DNA of 64,000 nt from Filosporella fistucella (Eukaryota; Ascomycota; Leotiomycetes; Helotiales), in the NCBI GenBank assembly GCA_030077755.1, contig JAQJZZ010000005.1:1426001-1490000 (forward strand), written 5' to 3'. The notes under the pieces are model-generated. The model searched no databases. It was not told where the DNA came from and saw nothing but the letters and a program-made list of their open reading frames with translations. A program made the translations under genes and the position numbers. Positions 45,979-57,350 of this stretch are shown piece by piece. Every line of letters begins with the position of its first letter. The stretch's first letter is position 1.

Positions 45979-47513
45979 GAAAATATGATGCGATGATTAC
46001 GTTCTTGCTGCGCAGATTTTGTACATAGAAAAGCTGAGTTGAGATATATACATAATATTCAGATATGAGATATGAATGAAAACAGTTGTCTCTATTACAT
46101 AAAACTATATCTTTCCTTATGCAGAAGAAATGTACAAGCAAGAATAGGGGACGCCTGAGAACGCTATTCATAAATATTCTCGACTCCCATAAATTGAGGC
46201 TCTCGATATGATGTCAAGACCACACATTTCCATGCTCGAATATCCCGCACCGAAATAAACCTACACCGCAATTTTCACACCACTAATCCAGCCTTCAGCC
46301 GTGCGTTCAAATCCCACGGGAGACATCTCCACCTGGTTCCACCAGCCACCCACGAAGCGCTAAAAACACCACCGGCTTGTTCCTCCCCGCTCTGCCAAAC
46401 CTAGATATAGTCCCGCTGATCATATTCACCAGCACCTTTCCAAATCCATCTCAAGCTGAAGGAAAGGAAATTCCCGATGCCAGCCACCAAGCTAGAAGAC
46501 ATCTCGAAAAGGAAGCGTTTGTGTGGCGTGACGTTAGACACATATCATAGCGGTATAGAGGCGGTATGGGGAATTAAACGCATGTAGACGATGCGGGAAG
46601 GCGAGATGCGACGATGCGAGAGAGCGAGAAACCTTCGAAATGGCTTCTAAGTTGCACTAATCCAAACCCCAAATATGTAGCGTATAATTAACGAAAACCC
46701 AAATGTCGCGTCGGTCATCCTCCCATCTCAAACCCAAATCCTTCCGATCTCCGGGTAATAAACCACGTTGATCTCCAAGACATAAACCTAATCTGGGACA
46801 TCCTCATCGCTGGGACATGAACCTAGCTTTCTTAAAAATCTCGAGCTCTGAGTCGGAGGCTTTGAACTAAAGAAAGGAGAGCGGAAAGTGGAGCGGGGGA
46901 GCGGGTTCAGAATTCAGATTTGGGCAGCGATGCTTGCGAGACTGGCGCTGGAGATCTTTTGCTGGAATGGGAAGGAGATTTGCAGAGATTTTATCATGGG
47001 AGAAGATAATGACTAGTACAAAGAGCTTGGGGCAGGATATGTTCGTTGCCCTGAATGCAATGAATACAATGTGACTTGGATTGAGGATATCGAGAGTTGC
47101 TTTCACATTGAGGATGGTGTGAGAAAGGAATTCGTTGCATCGAAGGAAATGGCACTTATTCTAATATGGCATATACCAGCTTTCATGTTTAAAAGAAGAC
47201 CAAGGAATCCGCACAAAGATTTCAATCACATCATCGAACTCAAAGATGTTAGCAGATTTTTATTCCACTCTATGCTGCTGCATGTACTCTTTTCGTACAA
47301 ATCTTCATCCACTGAAAGGAAAATAGGGGAGATGCTTCCTATCGTATCTCTCTGCCTGTATGCATCTTATCTCACCGTGCTTGCCATCCATCTTCCATGC
47401 TATGCTGCAGCAAACAATCTTCTTCGCCAACGCCTCCCAATGCCATGAATCACGAAAAACAAAAATATCTCGAGTCATCGTACAATATCCTTTGTCCGTC
47501 ACCCTTCTGCTCT
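45979..47513. other. 1.5-kb convergent spacer
   Basis: 3' flanks of tyrosinase and THO2. A plus frame at 47071-47448 (125 codons) is open but has no recognised domain and probably lies in the THO2 3' UTR. Nothing else was seen. Confidence 0.4.
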
Positions 47514-50500
47514 TCACCTATTCCGAGGACGCTTCTCACGACCACGAGACTCCGGTAGGTCTTCTCCGCTATGGCGCTTTCGAGTATCATCTCTGCTGCC
47601 ACGTCCATTATCACGGCGATCGTCACCACGATCACCTCTTACATCTCTGCTTCGTCCGCCGCCACCTCTCTCTGAGCCTCGTTCGCCACGCTCACTACCT
47701 CTCTCAGCTCCACGTTCTGCATTCCATCCTGCATCATGAGCATCCCGAGGACCATCTCGCTCTCGCCCATCCCGACGTCCGCTTTCTCTATGGCTGTCAC
47801 GGTCACGGTCTCTCCCGCTATCCCTGCTGCTGCCAACATCTCTAACACCTGCCACATCTCTGCCAGAACCAGGGATCAAATCCCGAGAAAGATCTCTAGC
47901 CGGTGATCTGACTACATGGCGCTCCTTTTCCGTATCACCTCGCTCACCTGCCTTGCGGTCGCTTCTGTCACGATACTCGTTCCGTAAAGCACGATCATCT
48001 TCGGGACCATTGCGCTTGGAATCGCGCTCTCGTGCTGGACTTCTCGAGCTTCTACGACTGTGACGTCCGCCTGCGCGATCACGTCTACCACCACGCTCTC
48101 GATCCCTATCGTCAGGGATGGCCGTGTTGGTAATGAGATCAGCACGGGCAGGGTTGATCAGGTCTCTGTCGGGTTCTCTGACAGACTCAGATCGGCTGGG
48201 TGGGGGTCCTGGAGGTGGAGGAGGTGGAATCATTGGCGTCGAGGGAGCTGATATTGGTGTATTTGGTCCCATTGATGAGCCCATTCTACCTCCACGCCCA
48301 CGTCCACCCCCTCTATTAGGTGGCATTTGTGAACCTCCTTGCATGATAGTGGTGTTGATAGACGAGACTCGTCGTTGGTTTGCACGGGCTTCTCGCTCGA
48401 TCGCGGAAGCAGGGCCAGTTGGTGCAGCAAAGCCATTAACATTACCTCCGATTGGGCTCGACTGGACACCTTTCGGCCCAGAGGGTGGCCCAGAGGTTGC
48501 CACTGGGGGAATGTTTGGCCTCGAGCGTGGATTATTCAAGGAATCTGAATGATGAGAAATGGCCGGCGATTCGTTCAAGCCCTTTAATCTGTCGGGATGA
48601 ATAGGTGGGCCACCAACGGAAGGCAATGCAGACTGGGTTGAGATCTGAGGTGTCATTGGAAGATTTCTCAATCGATCAGGATGAATAGCAATAGGCGGGG
48701 CAGCAGTAGTTGGCGTATTTGGCATTTGTGTGGAAGGTGTGGACACTTGATCAAACTGGCCTGATGCAGATCGTCGTGGATGACGACTCGCAGGACCAGT
48801 TGGAGGTTGCTTCTCGGGGGTGGAAGCGCGAGGTGGTGCCATAGTCATATCCTGCATTCTCCCATCGCGACGAGGAGCTGCATTGTTCATAGGACTACCC
48901 ATTGGGTTCATCCGATTTCCACGCGAATTCCTGTCTCGGGGCCCAGAGGGAATAATATCTGCAACAGGAGCGGCGTTCAATCGACCGAAATTTGGATCTG
49001 GCTGTTGTCTTGATCCGGTATTTAACCTACCATGGTCTGGATCCATTGGTCGTGGTGAAGGCTGATTGGGTTGGAATGACGACCTGTCGTTGGCATTTGA
49101 TCGTTCTCTCTCACTTGGGCGATCGCTTCTGGGACCAGCTGGGGGTGGTTGGATGTCTTCAGCCCTACGAGAAGAGCTGTGGCTGTCACTCTGTGTATTT
49201 CGTGAAGAACGGTCATCCCGCCTTGAGTCCGTATGATAATCCTTATCTGAAGCATGCCGTCTTGGAGATTGTGGCCGGGATGAATTTCTGTCGCGAGGTT
49301 CGTCTCTACCACGACGAGGAGAATCAGATCGACTCGTATCCTTGTCACCAGAGATTAAGGCGGCTCGTTCAGGGTTGATGAGTTCCTGTCTCTCTGCATT
49401 GGCAGATGAATCTCGGTCAGAAGTAAGAGGGCCACGATCAGAAGATGTGACATTGCTTCGTGGAGGTGGCATTTCTCTAGACAAGCGACCACTTTCAGCT
49501 GTTCTAGAACCATTTGTAGATCTCTCGAGGTTTTCGCGGGAATCTGCAGTCCATCGAGGAGGAGGATCTGGTCTGGTCCGCTCACGGTCGAGACCAGAAC
49601 TGCGATCAGAAGATCTGCCAAAGTCTCGAGGATTTGGTTCCAACGGTCGGCGGTCACTGCCTGAATAATCACGAGATCTATCACCGGGCCTGCCACCTCT
49701 GTCATTGACTCTCGAATCAGGTAGTCTCAAGTCTCTACCGTCTCGGCGATCACCATGTCGCGCAGGATGTCTGTCGAGCAGATCACCACGTGGTGGGAAT
49801 GGCGCATCAGGCCGATTTGGGAGATTCGGGCTTCCTCGATCAAGAAGAGAGCGGGAAGTATCAGGGCGTGGCGGAATTGACGAGTGAGAAGATGATCCTG
49901 CAGCGTTGGCAGCGGCTTGCTCACGCTTGATCTTATCTCTTCTGTCGAGAATGTCAGATTTTGGTGGTGCAACTACTGATGTGGAGTCGCCATTCCTGGC
50001 ATCTGCAGGCTTTGTTGCGGCAGTTGTCTTAGCATCATCAACCTCGCCATCCTCCACTTCAGTGCTGAGTAATGGTTTTGGTGTGGATACGCCCATGGAA
50101 CTGGTATAATTAGCATACTGAAAGGCACTGGGTCGTTGGGCGGCTAACCTAGCTCGAGATTGGGGTTTAAACTCTGCTGCAGTGGGCTTCAAGGACGACT
50201 TTGAGGCGTTTGTGCTTGTTTGGTTGCCGTTCTGCCCAGGTGTCATCTGTTCATAGATCAGTATTGAATTTGAGGAGTAAGAGAAAAGACTTACCATGCT
50301 GTTTGAGAAAGCCTGAACCATAACCCATTTCTTCGATCGCTTCTTTAATTGTCCTACAACTGCGTTTGCAGTGAGACATAGATCTTCTCGAACCTTGTTC
50401 TCTCGGGCTGCAATCGTCTCTAACTGTTTGATAAAAGCCGTCCCTTGAAATTCAACCGCGGGGAAGACTTCAACAATAGTTTTCAAAACAGTGATAGCAT

Positions 50501-53500
50501 TCCGAATATGCATCCACTCTGTCCCTTCCAGACAATCTCGTAGAGCTGTATTCAAGTTCTTGTGCCAGAAGAACAAGATGTTCTTGAAACCCTTGTCGCC
50601 ATCGTAGTCGACAAACCCCTTTGGCTTACCATCCTCATCGAGAGCTTTGGCAAAACCTGGTAGCTTATTTTTCTTCTTGTTTCCCCATGCCTCCTCCTCG
50701 TACATAGTGCTGTCTGCATGCCATTTTGCGAACAATTCCAAGGCTTGTCGAAGGAAACGACCCAAGTTCTCAGCTTCTCTAATAGTGCATGAAAATATGA
50801 TTGACCGCAAACGATTGGCCCTGAATATGCGACCATAAAGTGACAGTGTTCTAAAGTGAGGGACTCCATTTTCATGTAGAAACTTAATCATTCGGAAGCA
50901 ATAATTTGCATCAGTGGGTGATAGAAGAAGGCGTGGGAGGAGACATCTCTCCAAGAACACATCGCTTACATCATCAGCCTTGACAGATGATGCGAACCAC
51001 GAACCCTTATTGCTCAAGAAACGTTGCCGCCGCTGAGACAAAGTTGAAACAAGATGTTTGTATTCGATGAAAACATTATCTCGGTCCGGGTTCGGCTTGA
51101 CCTTTTCAACCGGCTTGCCACGCAAACCTTGTCTTGACGCAGCGGCTTGTTTGTTTTGGGCTTGAGCAGTCCCCACAAGGCGCTTGAACTCATCACTATA
51201 GCTTTCGGCAGGTACCTCCAAGTCTGCCGAGGACGCAACCCAAAATGTTGTGTAAAATTCGGCGCTGATAGCCTTGAATGTGGCCTGGGGAAGAATAGTT
51301 TGAACAGTAGCCATGATTGGCTCAATAATGGCCATGTATTCGTCAACGGGTGTCCTTGCACCACCATTGCTCAACTCCAAGCTTGCTGGCGAGTCTTCAT
51401 TGGCGTCATCCATTTGTACATCAACCTGTGATGGCTCGCCATTCACAAGCGCTAATGATGTAGAAGAACTGCCGTTTGACCCAGTAACGCCGTCGGCTCC
51501 TTCCATACCAACATCGCCTTCAGAATCGACCTTTGTTGCAGGCGAATCTAGTTTTCCAGTCGGCTTGGGGCCACCGTTCTGACTTGCAAGAGGGATTTTG
51601 GATCTTGCATAAGCAATACTGGACCGACCAATCATGAATGCAAGAACCGGTTCCAATCCAAAGTCTATTAAAAGCTCTGGAATGGATGGAACGAAAGCGT
51701 CAAACTCATCATCAGGTAAATTTGTGCGCAGAAGATCTAGGTACTGGGACAAAGCTTGCTGTGTATCGTCGACGAGAGTGGCCATCATCTTGATATGAGC
51801 AGTTTTGGTCTTTTCCTTATAGATGATAGTTTGTCGATATTGAGCAATACCAATGAGTAGTTGTGCCGCCAAATTTCGCTCCTTCAGAGCGTCAATCAGT
51901 CGCTTCGCTGTTTGTCTGTATTGAGATTCGTAGCGTCGATCCTGCAGATTGATGAGAGTAAGCTTTCTCAATATCTTGCCGCCTGTCATGGCTAGTAGTT
52001 GACTATCTGTGTAATCTGTATCAGGAACAATACCAGTCATCTGTGAAATGAGTTCTTTCAAAATGACGAGATCTGTAGAGCTCTCTGCATCGATGAGCTG
52101 GAAGTTAACATAATGAAGGATTGGTGATAGACTAGGCTGCTTGTACATCTTGAAGACTTTCCCTGCGAAAGTGGACAGTGCGAGGAGCCATTGACTTGGT
52201 AGTAATGCGTTTGTCGAACTATTTCGATTTCGATTTCCTCCACCAAGTGCAAATAAGAGAGCCCAAACAAGAACGTCATGATCGAGTGGTGTGAAGTGTT
52301 CGGCGCAACGTACAACGACGTCCGTGAGATTCGTGTACGATTCGATTTGATTCAGGGCAATGTCAAATACTAGGCCGGGCATAGAGTGAGCTACCTTTGC
52401 CAGATTTCGCGCCATAGAATCAATGTTCGTCTTGCTGATACGTTTCATGATGCCGTTGGTCTCCGCTCTCACTTTCTCAATTGCGTCTTTCATCCCCGGC
52501 AGATTTCTGCCACTTCCTTTGAACCACTCAGCATACATTCTATATCGGGTTTTAAGCGAGAAATGCTTGAGCATATCCCATATCTCATCGACCACAGCTG
52601 CGTTGCAATTTGTAAAAGTGACTGCTGGTAGAAGCAGACGTCTAAGCAATCCCTCCCATCTTTGTGTGTTTTCCGCAGAACTATCATCTTCTAAGCTCTT
52701 TTTCCCAATCCTGACAATCTTCGAGATCAAGCCTGCGTCCTTGCCGATGCGGGGCCCCGAGAAGTTCATGAATGTCTCGCATAGTGTGAAGAGATCATCG
52801 ACTGAACGGCAAACAGGAATGTTTTCTGACCACTCGTCCCAGTAGAATCGATAGGAGTGGTTTTCATTCGTGTCAAACTTTTCGGGAAATGGCCACTTCA
52901 ATTGTTTCCTGGGTGTGATTGATGTTAGGCGTATTTCTCCCTTGGGCATGCCGCTCTGATCCGGATCGACTACCTTCCTCGTAGAGCATTTTGCGTCTTC
53001 AGCACTGATCGGTCGAACTGTCTCATAGAGGTCCTTAATGGAGTGGTGTAAAATACGGTTGAGGCGATCGACAATATCAGGGAAAAAATCGGCGGCCCAA
53101 GGATACTTTCCAAGAATGAACAGAGATTCTGGAATGGCACCGATAGTCAACAGACAAGTGAGAAGGAGGAATTTTTGATCCATCGGCTCTTCCAGCTTGT
53201 ATTTATCATCCGCCTCGGCTGTTGATGCAGCAGTGGGATCCGACTTGGTCGTGGCGGTCTCGCGGCTTCGAGGTTGTGTGTCATCTGGTAATGCTGAAGC
53301 CATGGTAAGGGCATTTTTACCCCCACCACGAGCCATTCTTGTCTTCTCCCGTAACTTCTTCTCTTCCGCATCTCTAAATTCAGCCATGTTCTCGTCTAAA
53401 GGCCACAGGTGAGGGTACAGGTCCTTTAGAGAGATGAATCCGATCTTGATCAGCAAGGCTGTCAAGTAAATCAGATTGTGAGGTAGGATGTCCTCCTTAT

Positions 53501-54950
53501 CGCGAGCTTCAGAAGCGTAAAATCGTAATTTGAATCCAAGAAGTTGAGCAGCGACACGGTTTCCAGTTGGGGGGTATGTGCCAGTCGTCTTGATCCATTC
53601 TCGTTCTGCTTCAGCGTCGTTGTCGTTACTGATTGGAGAATCGATGACGTTTGCTTTGGTTGCATCATCCATCAAATATCGACCTCCGAGCTCGAAAAAG
53701 GCGCTCATTCCATGAGCCCGAGCACGCTCCCAGAATACTGCATCTCTAGCATCCCGAATCGATTTAGACTGCTCTTGGTCCTCTTCGGTGGCTGTCAATC
53801 CGATTGCAGTTGGCAACGCCCAGTTCGGAAGATTTGGGCAATTTGGTACCCCGGCTCTTCGTGAATCGTCAATTCTTGGCCACCAGGAGCTGACACGCAG
53901 AAGCTTGGTGAAGAAGCGGACATGCTTGATGAGAACAGCGGCAAATACATCAAGTGTGATATCAAGAACTCGACCAACGTCCAAATCAAAGGTGCCAATC
54001 AAACCCTTGACACGCTCGAACGTATCTGCAACGGCTTTGCTGGAGTGACTCTCGCTCTCGCTCGTTGTGAAGAGTTCAGTTGCAAGCTTTGAATAGCCCT
54101 CTGTTTCTTCTCGAAGGAGATTGTAATTTGCTTGTCGGTACAGCAAATTGGTAGCTTGTCGAACACCAACTCGGATGAAGGTGTCTCGGGTCAAACCAAG
54201 ATCTTGAAGGAGCTTGCCATCAAGCTTCTGGCGCATAGTCTGGGGAGAGATACCTGTTGCGATTGCATATGTACGTAGAGAAGGAGTAATCGGTGCATCT
54301 TCGGCTTCGGACATCATAGAAAAGATATCAAGAAAGAATGTTTGAGGGTCAAACGACGAGGATTCATCTGCAGCAGTATCTGGACCAAGAACTTCTTTGA
54401 CACAACTGCCAGCCTCGTTTGGTTCCATGAGTCCATCAAGGGCAGCACGAGTGAATTCTTGAAAAACCGTCGCGAGGTCCATTGGGTCTTCATCTTGACG
54501 AGCTTGAGTACCCAGAGCGATGACTTCTTGACGTCCACGAGCATTCCAATTTGTGAGGCGATCTTCGGTCAGGAATTCGTAGTAGTAGAATGCTGGAGGT
54601 TGTTTTCGAGAAGGATTGGGAAATTCGGAGGTAGGAGTTGGTGTTTGGGTGGGCGTTTGTACTGCGCTTGAAGGTCGAAGGGGTGGTGGTGACATTGGAC
54701 CAGGAGTAGGTGTCGATCTACCTTGAGCAGAGACGTTGAGCTTATTGGGATTGTTGTCGCGGCTATCGTTTCTGCGGTTTCGGCCAGATCCTACTCCTCC
54801 TTGACCTCCACGGCTCGATCTTCTTCGTCCATCATTGCGCATATCGCCTCCTCGAGCTTGCTCGTGCTGAGCTAGCTGTGAATGTTGCGGACGATGGGGT
54901 GAAGGTCGTAGATCAGGTTCATCATTTCTCTTCCTCTTTCCAGGCGCCAT
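47514..54950 (-). CDS. THO2: THO2, large subunit of the THO/TREX complex
   Basis: Complement join 47514-50246, 50295-54950; 2462 residues. Layout: a disordered basic N-terminus (RG/RS-rich, 1 to about 110), the long alpha-helical THOC2 N-terminal region (with MARNLAKVAHSMPGLVFDIA and HFTPLDHDVLVWALLFALG), the central conserved Tho2 region (FIEYKHLVSTLSQRRQRF to about 1560), then a disordered tail of some 850-900 residues very rich in Arg, Asp, Ser, Gly and Pro. THO couples transcription to mRNA export and protects against R-loops; Tho2 is its scaffold. The 48-nt intron 50247-50294 (GTAAGT..ACAG) is in frame with no stop, so an unspliced message would add 16 residues. Divergent from MET2. Confidence 0.95.
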   Translation of the reverse strand: MAPGKRKRNDEPDLRPSPHRPQHSQLAQHEQARGGDMRNDGRRRSSRGGQGGVGSGRNRRNDSRDNNPNKLNVSAQGRSTPTPGPMSPPPLRPSSAVQTPTQTPTPTSEFPNPSRKQPPAFYYYEFLTEDRLTNWNARGRQEVIALGTQARQDEDPMDLATVFQEFTRAALDGLMEPNEAGSCVKEVLGPDTAADESSSFDPQTFFLDIFSMMSEAEDAPITPSLRTYAIATGISPQTMRQKLDGKLLQDLGLTRDTFIRVGVRQATNLLYRQANYNLLREETEGYSKLATELFTTSESESHSSKAVADTFERVKGLIGTFDLDVGRVLDITLDVFAAVLIKHVRFFTKLLRVSSWWPRIDDSRRAGVPNCPNLPNWALPTAIGLTATEEDQEQSKSIRDARDAVFWERARAHGMSAFFELGGRYLMDDATKANVIDSPISNDNDAEAEREWIKTTGTYPPTGNRVAAQLLGFKLRFYASEARDKEDILPHNLIYLTALLIKIGFISLKDLYPHLWPLDENMAEFRDAEEKKLREKTRMARGGGKNALTMASALPDDTQPRSRETATTKSDPTAASTAEADDKYKLEEPMDQKFLLLTCLLTIGAIPESLFILGKYPWAADFFPDIVDRLNRILHHSIKDLYETVRPISAEDAKCSTRKVVDPDQSGMPKGEIRLTSITPRKQLKWPFPEKFDTNENHSYRFYWDEWSENIPVCRSVDDLFTLCETFMNFSGPRIGKDAGLISKIVRIGKKSLEDDSSAENTQRWEGLLRRLLLPAVTFTNCNAAVVDEIWDMLKHFSLKTRYRMYAEWFKGSGRNLPGMKDAIEKVRAETNGIMKRISKTNIDSMARNLAKVAHSMPGLVFDIALNQIESYTNLTDVVVRCAEHFTPLDHDVLVWALLFALGGGNRNRNSSTNALLPSQWLLALSTFAGKVFKMYKQPSLSPILHYVNFQLIDAESSTDLVILKELISQMTGIVPDTDYTDSQLLAMTGGKILRKLTLINLQDRRYESQYRQTAKRLIDALKERNLAAQLLIGIAQYRQTIIYKEKTKTAHIKMMATLVDDTQQALSQYLDLLRTNLPDDEFDAFVPSIPELLIDFGLEPVLAFMIGRSSIAYARSKIPLASQNGGPKPTGKLDSPATKVDSEGDVGMEGADGVTGSNGSSSTSLALVNGEPSQVDVQMDDANEDSPASLELSNGGARTPVDEYMAIIEPIMATVQTILPQATFKAISAEFYTTFWVASSADLEVPAESYSDEFKRLVGTAQAQNKQAAASRQGLRGKPVEKVKPNPDRDNVFIEYKHLVSTLSQRRQRFLSNKGSWFASSVKADDVSDVFLERCLLPRLLLSPTDANYCFRMIKFLHENGVPHFRTLSLYGRIFRANRLRSIIFSCTIREAENLGRFLRQALELFAKWHADSTMYEEEAWGNKKKNKLPGFAKALDEDGKPKGFVDYDGDKGFKNILFFWHKNLNTALRDCLEGTEWMHIRNAITVLKTIVEVFPAVEFQGTAFIKQLETIAARENKVREDLCLTANAVVGQLKKRSKKWVMVQAFSNSMVSLFSYSSNSILIYEQMTPGQNGNQTSTNASKSSLKPTAAEFKPQSRARLAAQRPSAFQYANYTSSMGVSTPKPLLSTEVEDGEVDDAKTTAATKPADARNGDSTSVVAPPKSDILDRRDKIKREQAAANAAGSSSHSSIPPRPDTSRSLLDRGSPNLPNRPDAPFPPRGDLLDRHPARHGDRRDGRDLRLPDSRVNDRGGRPGDRSRDYSGSDRRPLEPNPRDFGRSSDRSSGLDRERTRPDPPPRWTADSRENLERSTNGSRTAESGRLSREMPPPRSNVTSSDRGPLTSDRDSSANAERQELINPERAALISGDKDTSRSDSPRRGRDEPRDRNSSRPQSPRRHASDKDYHTDSRRDDRSSRNTQSDSHSSSRRAEDIQPPPAGPRSDRPSERERSNANDRSSFQPNQPSPRPMDPDHGRLNTGSRQQPDPNFGRLNAAPVADIIPSGPRDRNSRGNRMNPMGSPMNNAAPRRDGRMQDMTMAPPRASTPEKQPPTGPASRHPRRSASGQFDQVSTPSTQMPNTPTTAAPPIAIHPDRLRNLPMTPQISTQSALPSVGGPPIHPDRLKGLNESPAISHHSDSLNNPRSRPNIPPVATSGPPSGPKGVQSSPIGGNVNGFAAPTGPASAIEREARANQRRVSSINTTIMQGGSQMPPNRGGGRGRGGRMGSSMGPNTPISAPSTPMIPPPPPPGPPPSRSESVREPDRDLINPARADLITNTAIPDDRDRERGGRRDRAGGRHSRRSSRSPARERDSKRNGPEDDRALRNEYRDRSDRKAGERGDTEKERHVVRSPARDLSRDLIPGSGRDVAGVRDVGSSRDSGRDRDRDSHRESGRRDGRERDGPRDAHDAGWNAERGAERGSERGERGSERGGGGRSRDVRGDRGDDRRDNGRGSRDDTRKRHSGEDLPESRGREKRPRNR

Positions 54951-55525
54951 CTTGGGTGAGCTATCGATCTGTGCAATGTATTGCGCAAAGGAAAGTAAAT
55001 GAGGGTGTGTGATGGTAAGCTATGTAGCTTGCCAATGAAGTTGATGAAGTGTCGTGAGTCAACAGGAATTATTGCGTGGTGCGAAGTTGTATGTTAAAAG
55101 TCGCAGGTGGAGGATTCGAAGATTATCGCGGTATCATTTGTGGGAATCGCTCGCACGACAATAACTTCATCTTTGCACGCCTCGTTCCTGTATCCTCATC
55201 AAATTCACCTTTGAAGCTTGACACCGAACGCGGTTCTGTGTTCTGAATGAAGCTAGCCTAACTGGGATTAGCTCAGATTCAGCTACGCTAGCCAGATTTT
55301 GGAAGAGAATCCACACTCAAGCTCGTCAAGCCACAGCTTTTGGAACAGCCGCAGCTTGACTCCGCGATTCTGCCGGTGAAGGCTATCGGTATTACTTCTG
55401 ACTGGATGCCGATGACGTTTTTTTCTTCGATTCTATGACTGGACAACAACAAGAGCAGCATTGTTTGAGCTTCAATAAATAAGGCCACCTCTCGCAGGCC
55501 TCTGATTCCCCATCTTGACGCAATT
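54951..55525. promoter_or_regulatory. divergent promoter between THO2 and MET2
   Basis: 575 bases shared by two housekeeping genes. There is no obvious TATA box; the AATAAATAAGG near 55475-55485 on the MET2 side is the best candidate. Confidence 0.4.
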
Positions 55526-57142
55526 ATGGGTAGTCAGATTAAACTCAATGGCTCAGCAGAATTCAGTTCTGCAAGATACGGTCAGTTAATCCCCCACTTA
55601 CCCCTCCAAAAAGATTAGTTACTGAATACGTCCAAGAAAGAACTCACCAGCAACCTGAGAACCCGTTCGCATCTCTTATACCAGATCAGACCATTGCGAT
55701 TATACCTTCCTTCACCCTCGAATCCGGTGTGACGCTACACAATGTTCCATTAGCATACAGTACAAGAGGAAAACTATCCCCAAACCGCGACAATGCCATG
55801 GTTATTTGTCATGCCCTGACGGGCAGCGCAGATGTTAGTGACTGGTGGGGGCCATTACTTGGTGGACCAGGTCGCGCATTCGATATCTCCAGATTTTTTG
55901 TTATTTGCATGAACAGTCTTGGGAGTCCGTATGGCAGTGCCAGTCCTGTCACATGTAAAGATGGAGATGCCAAGAATGGAAGATATGGTCCGGAATTTCC
56001 TCTTACGACTATAAGAGATGATGTGAAGTATGTTGAGGGTACGGAATTGTATTGGTTGATGCTGATAAGACCACAGTTTCCACAAGCTTTTACTAGATGA
56101 TTTGGGGGTTCGACAAGTTGCTGCAGTCATTGGAGGTTCTATGGGAGGGATGCTAGTGCTGGAATGGGCATATTTTGGGAAAGATTATGTCCGCGCAATC
56201 GTTCCTATCGCGACCTCGAGTCGACATAGCGCCTGGGGTATTAGTTGGGGAGAAGCACAAAGACAAAGTATATACGCAGATCCAAAATACGACGATGGGT
56301 ATTATCCTTTCTCGGATCCTCCCAATGCAGGTTTAGGAGCCGCCCGCATGTCAGCTCTCCTTACATACCGGAGTCGGAACTCATTTGAGGCCAGATTTGG
56401 TAGGAATACCCCGGATGCCTCGAAGCAGCAAACCATCAACGATCAGCCGTCGTCACCTTCTGAAATACACTTGGCAATACACAATGATGGACATCGTTCA
56501 AAGCGTAATCCTCTTTCCCGCAATGGGTCTTCATCAGATGTCCGACCAACATACCACAAACCTAATGGTACCAACCCAGCCGATTTCACAGATCCCCAAT
56601 TCCACGGAGCGACACCCTCAGTAGGCTCTCTCACCCAGCCGGGTGAGCGTAGGAAACATACGTCAACATATTTCTCCGCACAGTCTTATCTACGGTACCA
56701 AGGCGAGAAGTTCGTAAAACGTTTTGACGGTAACTGCTATATAGCCATAACCCGCAAATTAGATACTCACGATGTCTCCCGTTACCGCGTTGCCAACACA
56801 TCCGCCGACCCAATTTCGGAAGCCTTATCCCAAATACAGCAACCCACTCTCGTACTAGGTATAGAATCCGATGGTTTATTCACTTTTGATGAGCAGAAAG
56901 AATTAGCAGCCTCCATTCCTGACGCCCGCCTACGAAAAATCGATAGTCCAGAAGGGCACGATGCCTTTTTGTTGCAGTTTGAGCAAGTCAACAGTCACAT
57001 ACTTGAGTTTCTCAATGAGGTCTTACCAGATATCATGGGCGTGCCTGGGCGAGAGGATGTTGTGGCCGAGACAGGAGTAGGGACTGTGACCAAGAATAGC
57101 ACGTTTGGAGAGGCAGAAGTGGAAGATATTACTGCTTGGTAG
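55526..57142 (+). CDS. MET2: homoserine O-acetyltransferase (Met2)
   Basis: Join 55526-55580, 55619-56027, 56077-57142; 509 residues. Alpha/beta-hydrolase acetyltransferase that converts L-homoserine and acetyl-CoA to O-acetylhomoserine, the branch step to methionine. Motifs: LAYSTRGKLSPNRDNAMVICHALTGSADVSDWW near the start, the nucleophile elbow IGGSMGG with Ser176, the Asp region around LGIESDGLF, and the His in SPEGHDAFLL. The exon joins give GVRQVAAVIGG in frame. Between the SRNSFEARFGR block and the YLRYQGEKFVKRFD block there is a roughly 85-residue Ser/Asn/His-rich insertion, as is usual in filamentous-fungal Met2. The first donor is GTCAGT. Cytosolic. Confidence 0.94.
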
Positions 57143-57350
57143 AATGGCTATGGGATGAGGATACCCTGTTATTAGAAAGCAATTGACTGTCTTGTCATAA
57201 GAATTGAGTAAGCACTGCTGTTTGCATCCACTCCCAATCTATCACCCACGGAATTTTATGCTTTGGAAATGTTTAATGTCTTCTCTATCTTCTTCCCGCT
57301 GAGCCCGTCTAAAATCAGATTTCCTCCAAAGCAATCATCTTCCCTCGTCT

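Noticed and set aside
46301..46330. GTTCAAATCCCACG string resembling a tRNA T-arm
   Set aside because: No cloverleaf could be built upstream; likely chance.
47071..47448. 125-codon plus-strand frame near the THO2 3' end
   Set aside because: No family similarity and its position fits the 3' UTR of THO2 on the other strand.
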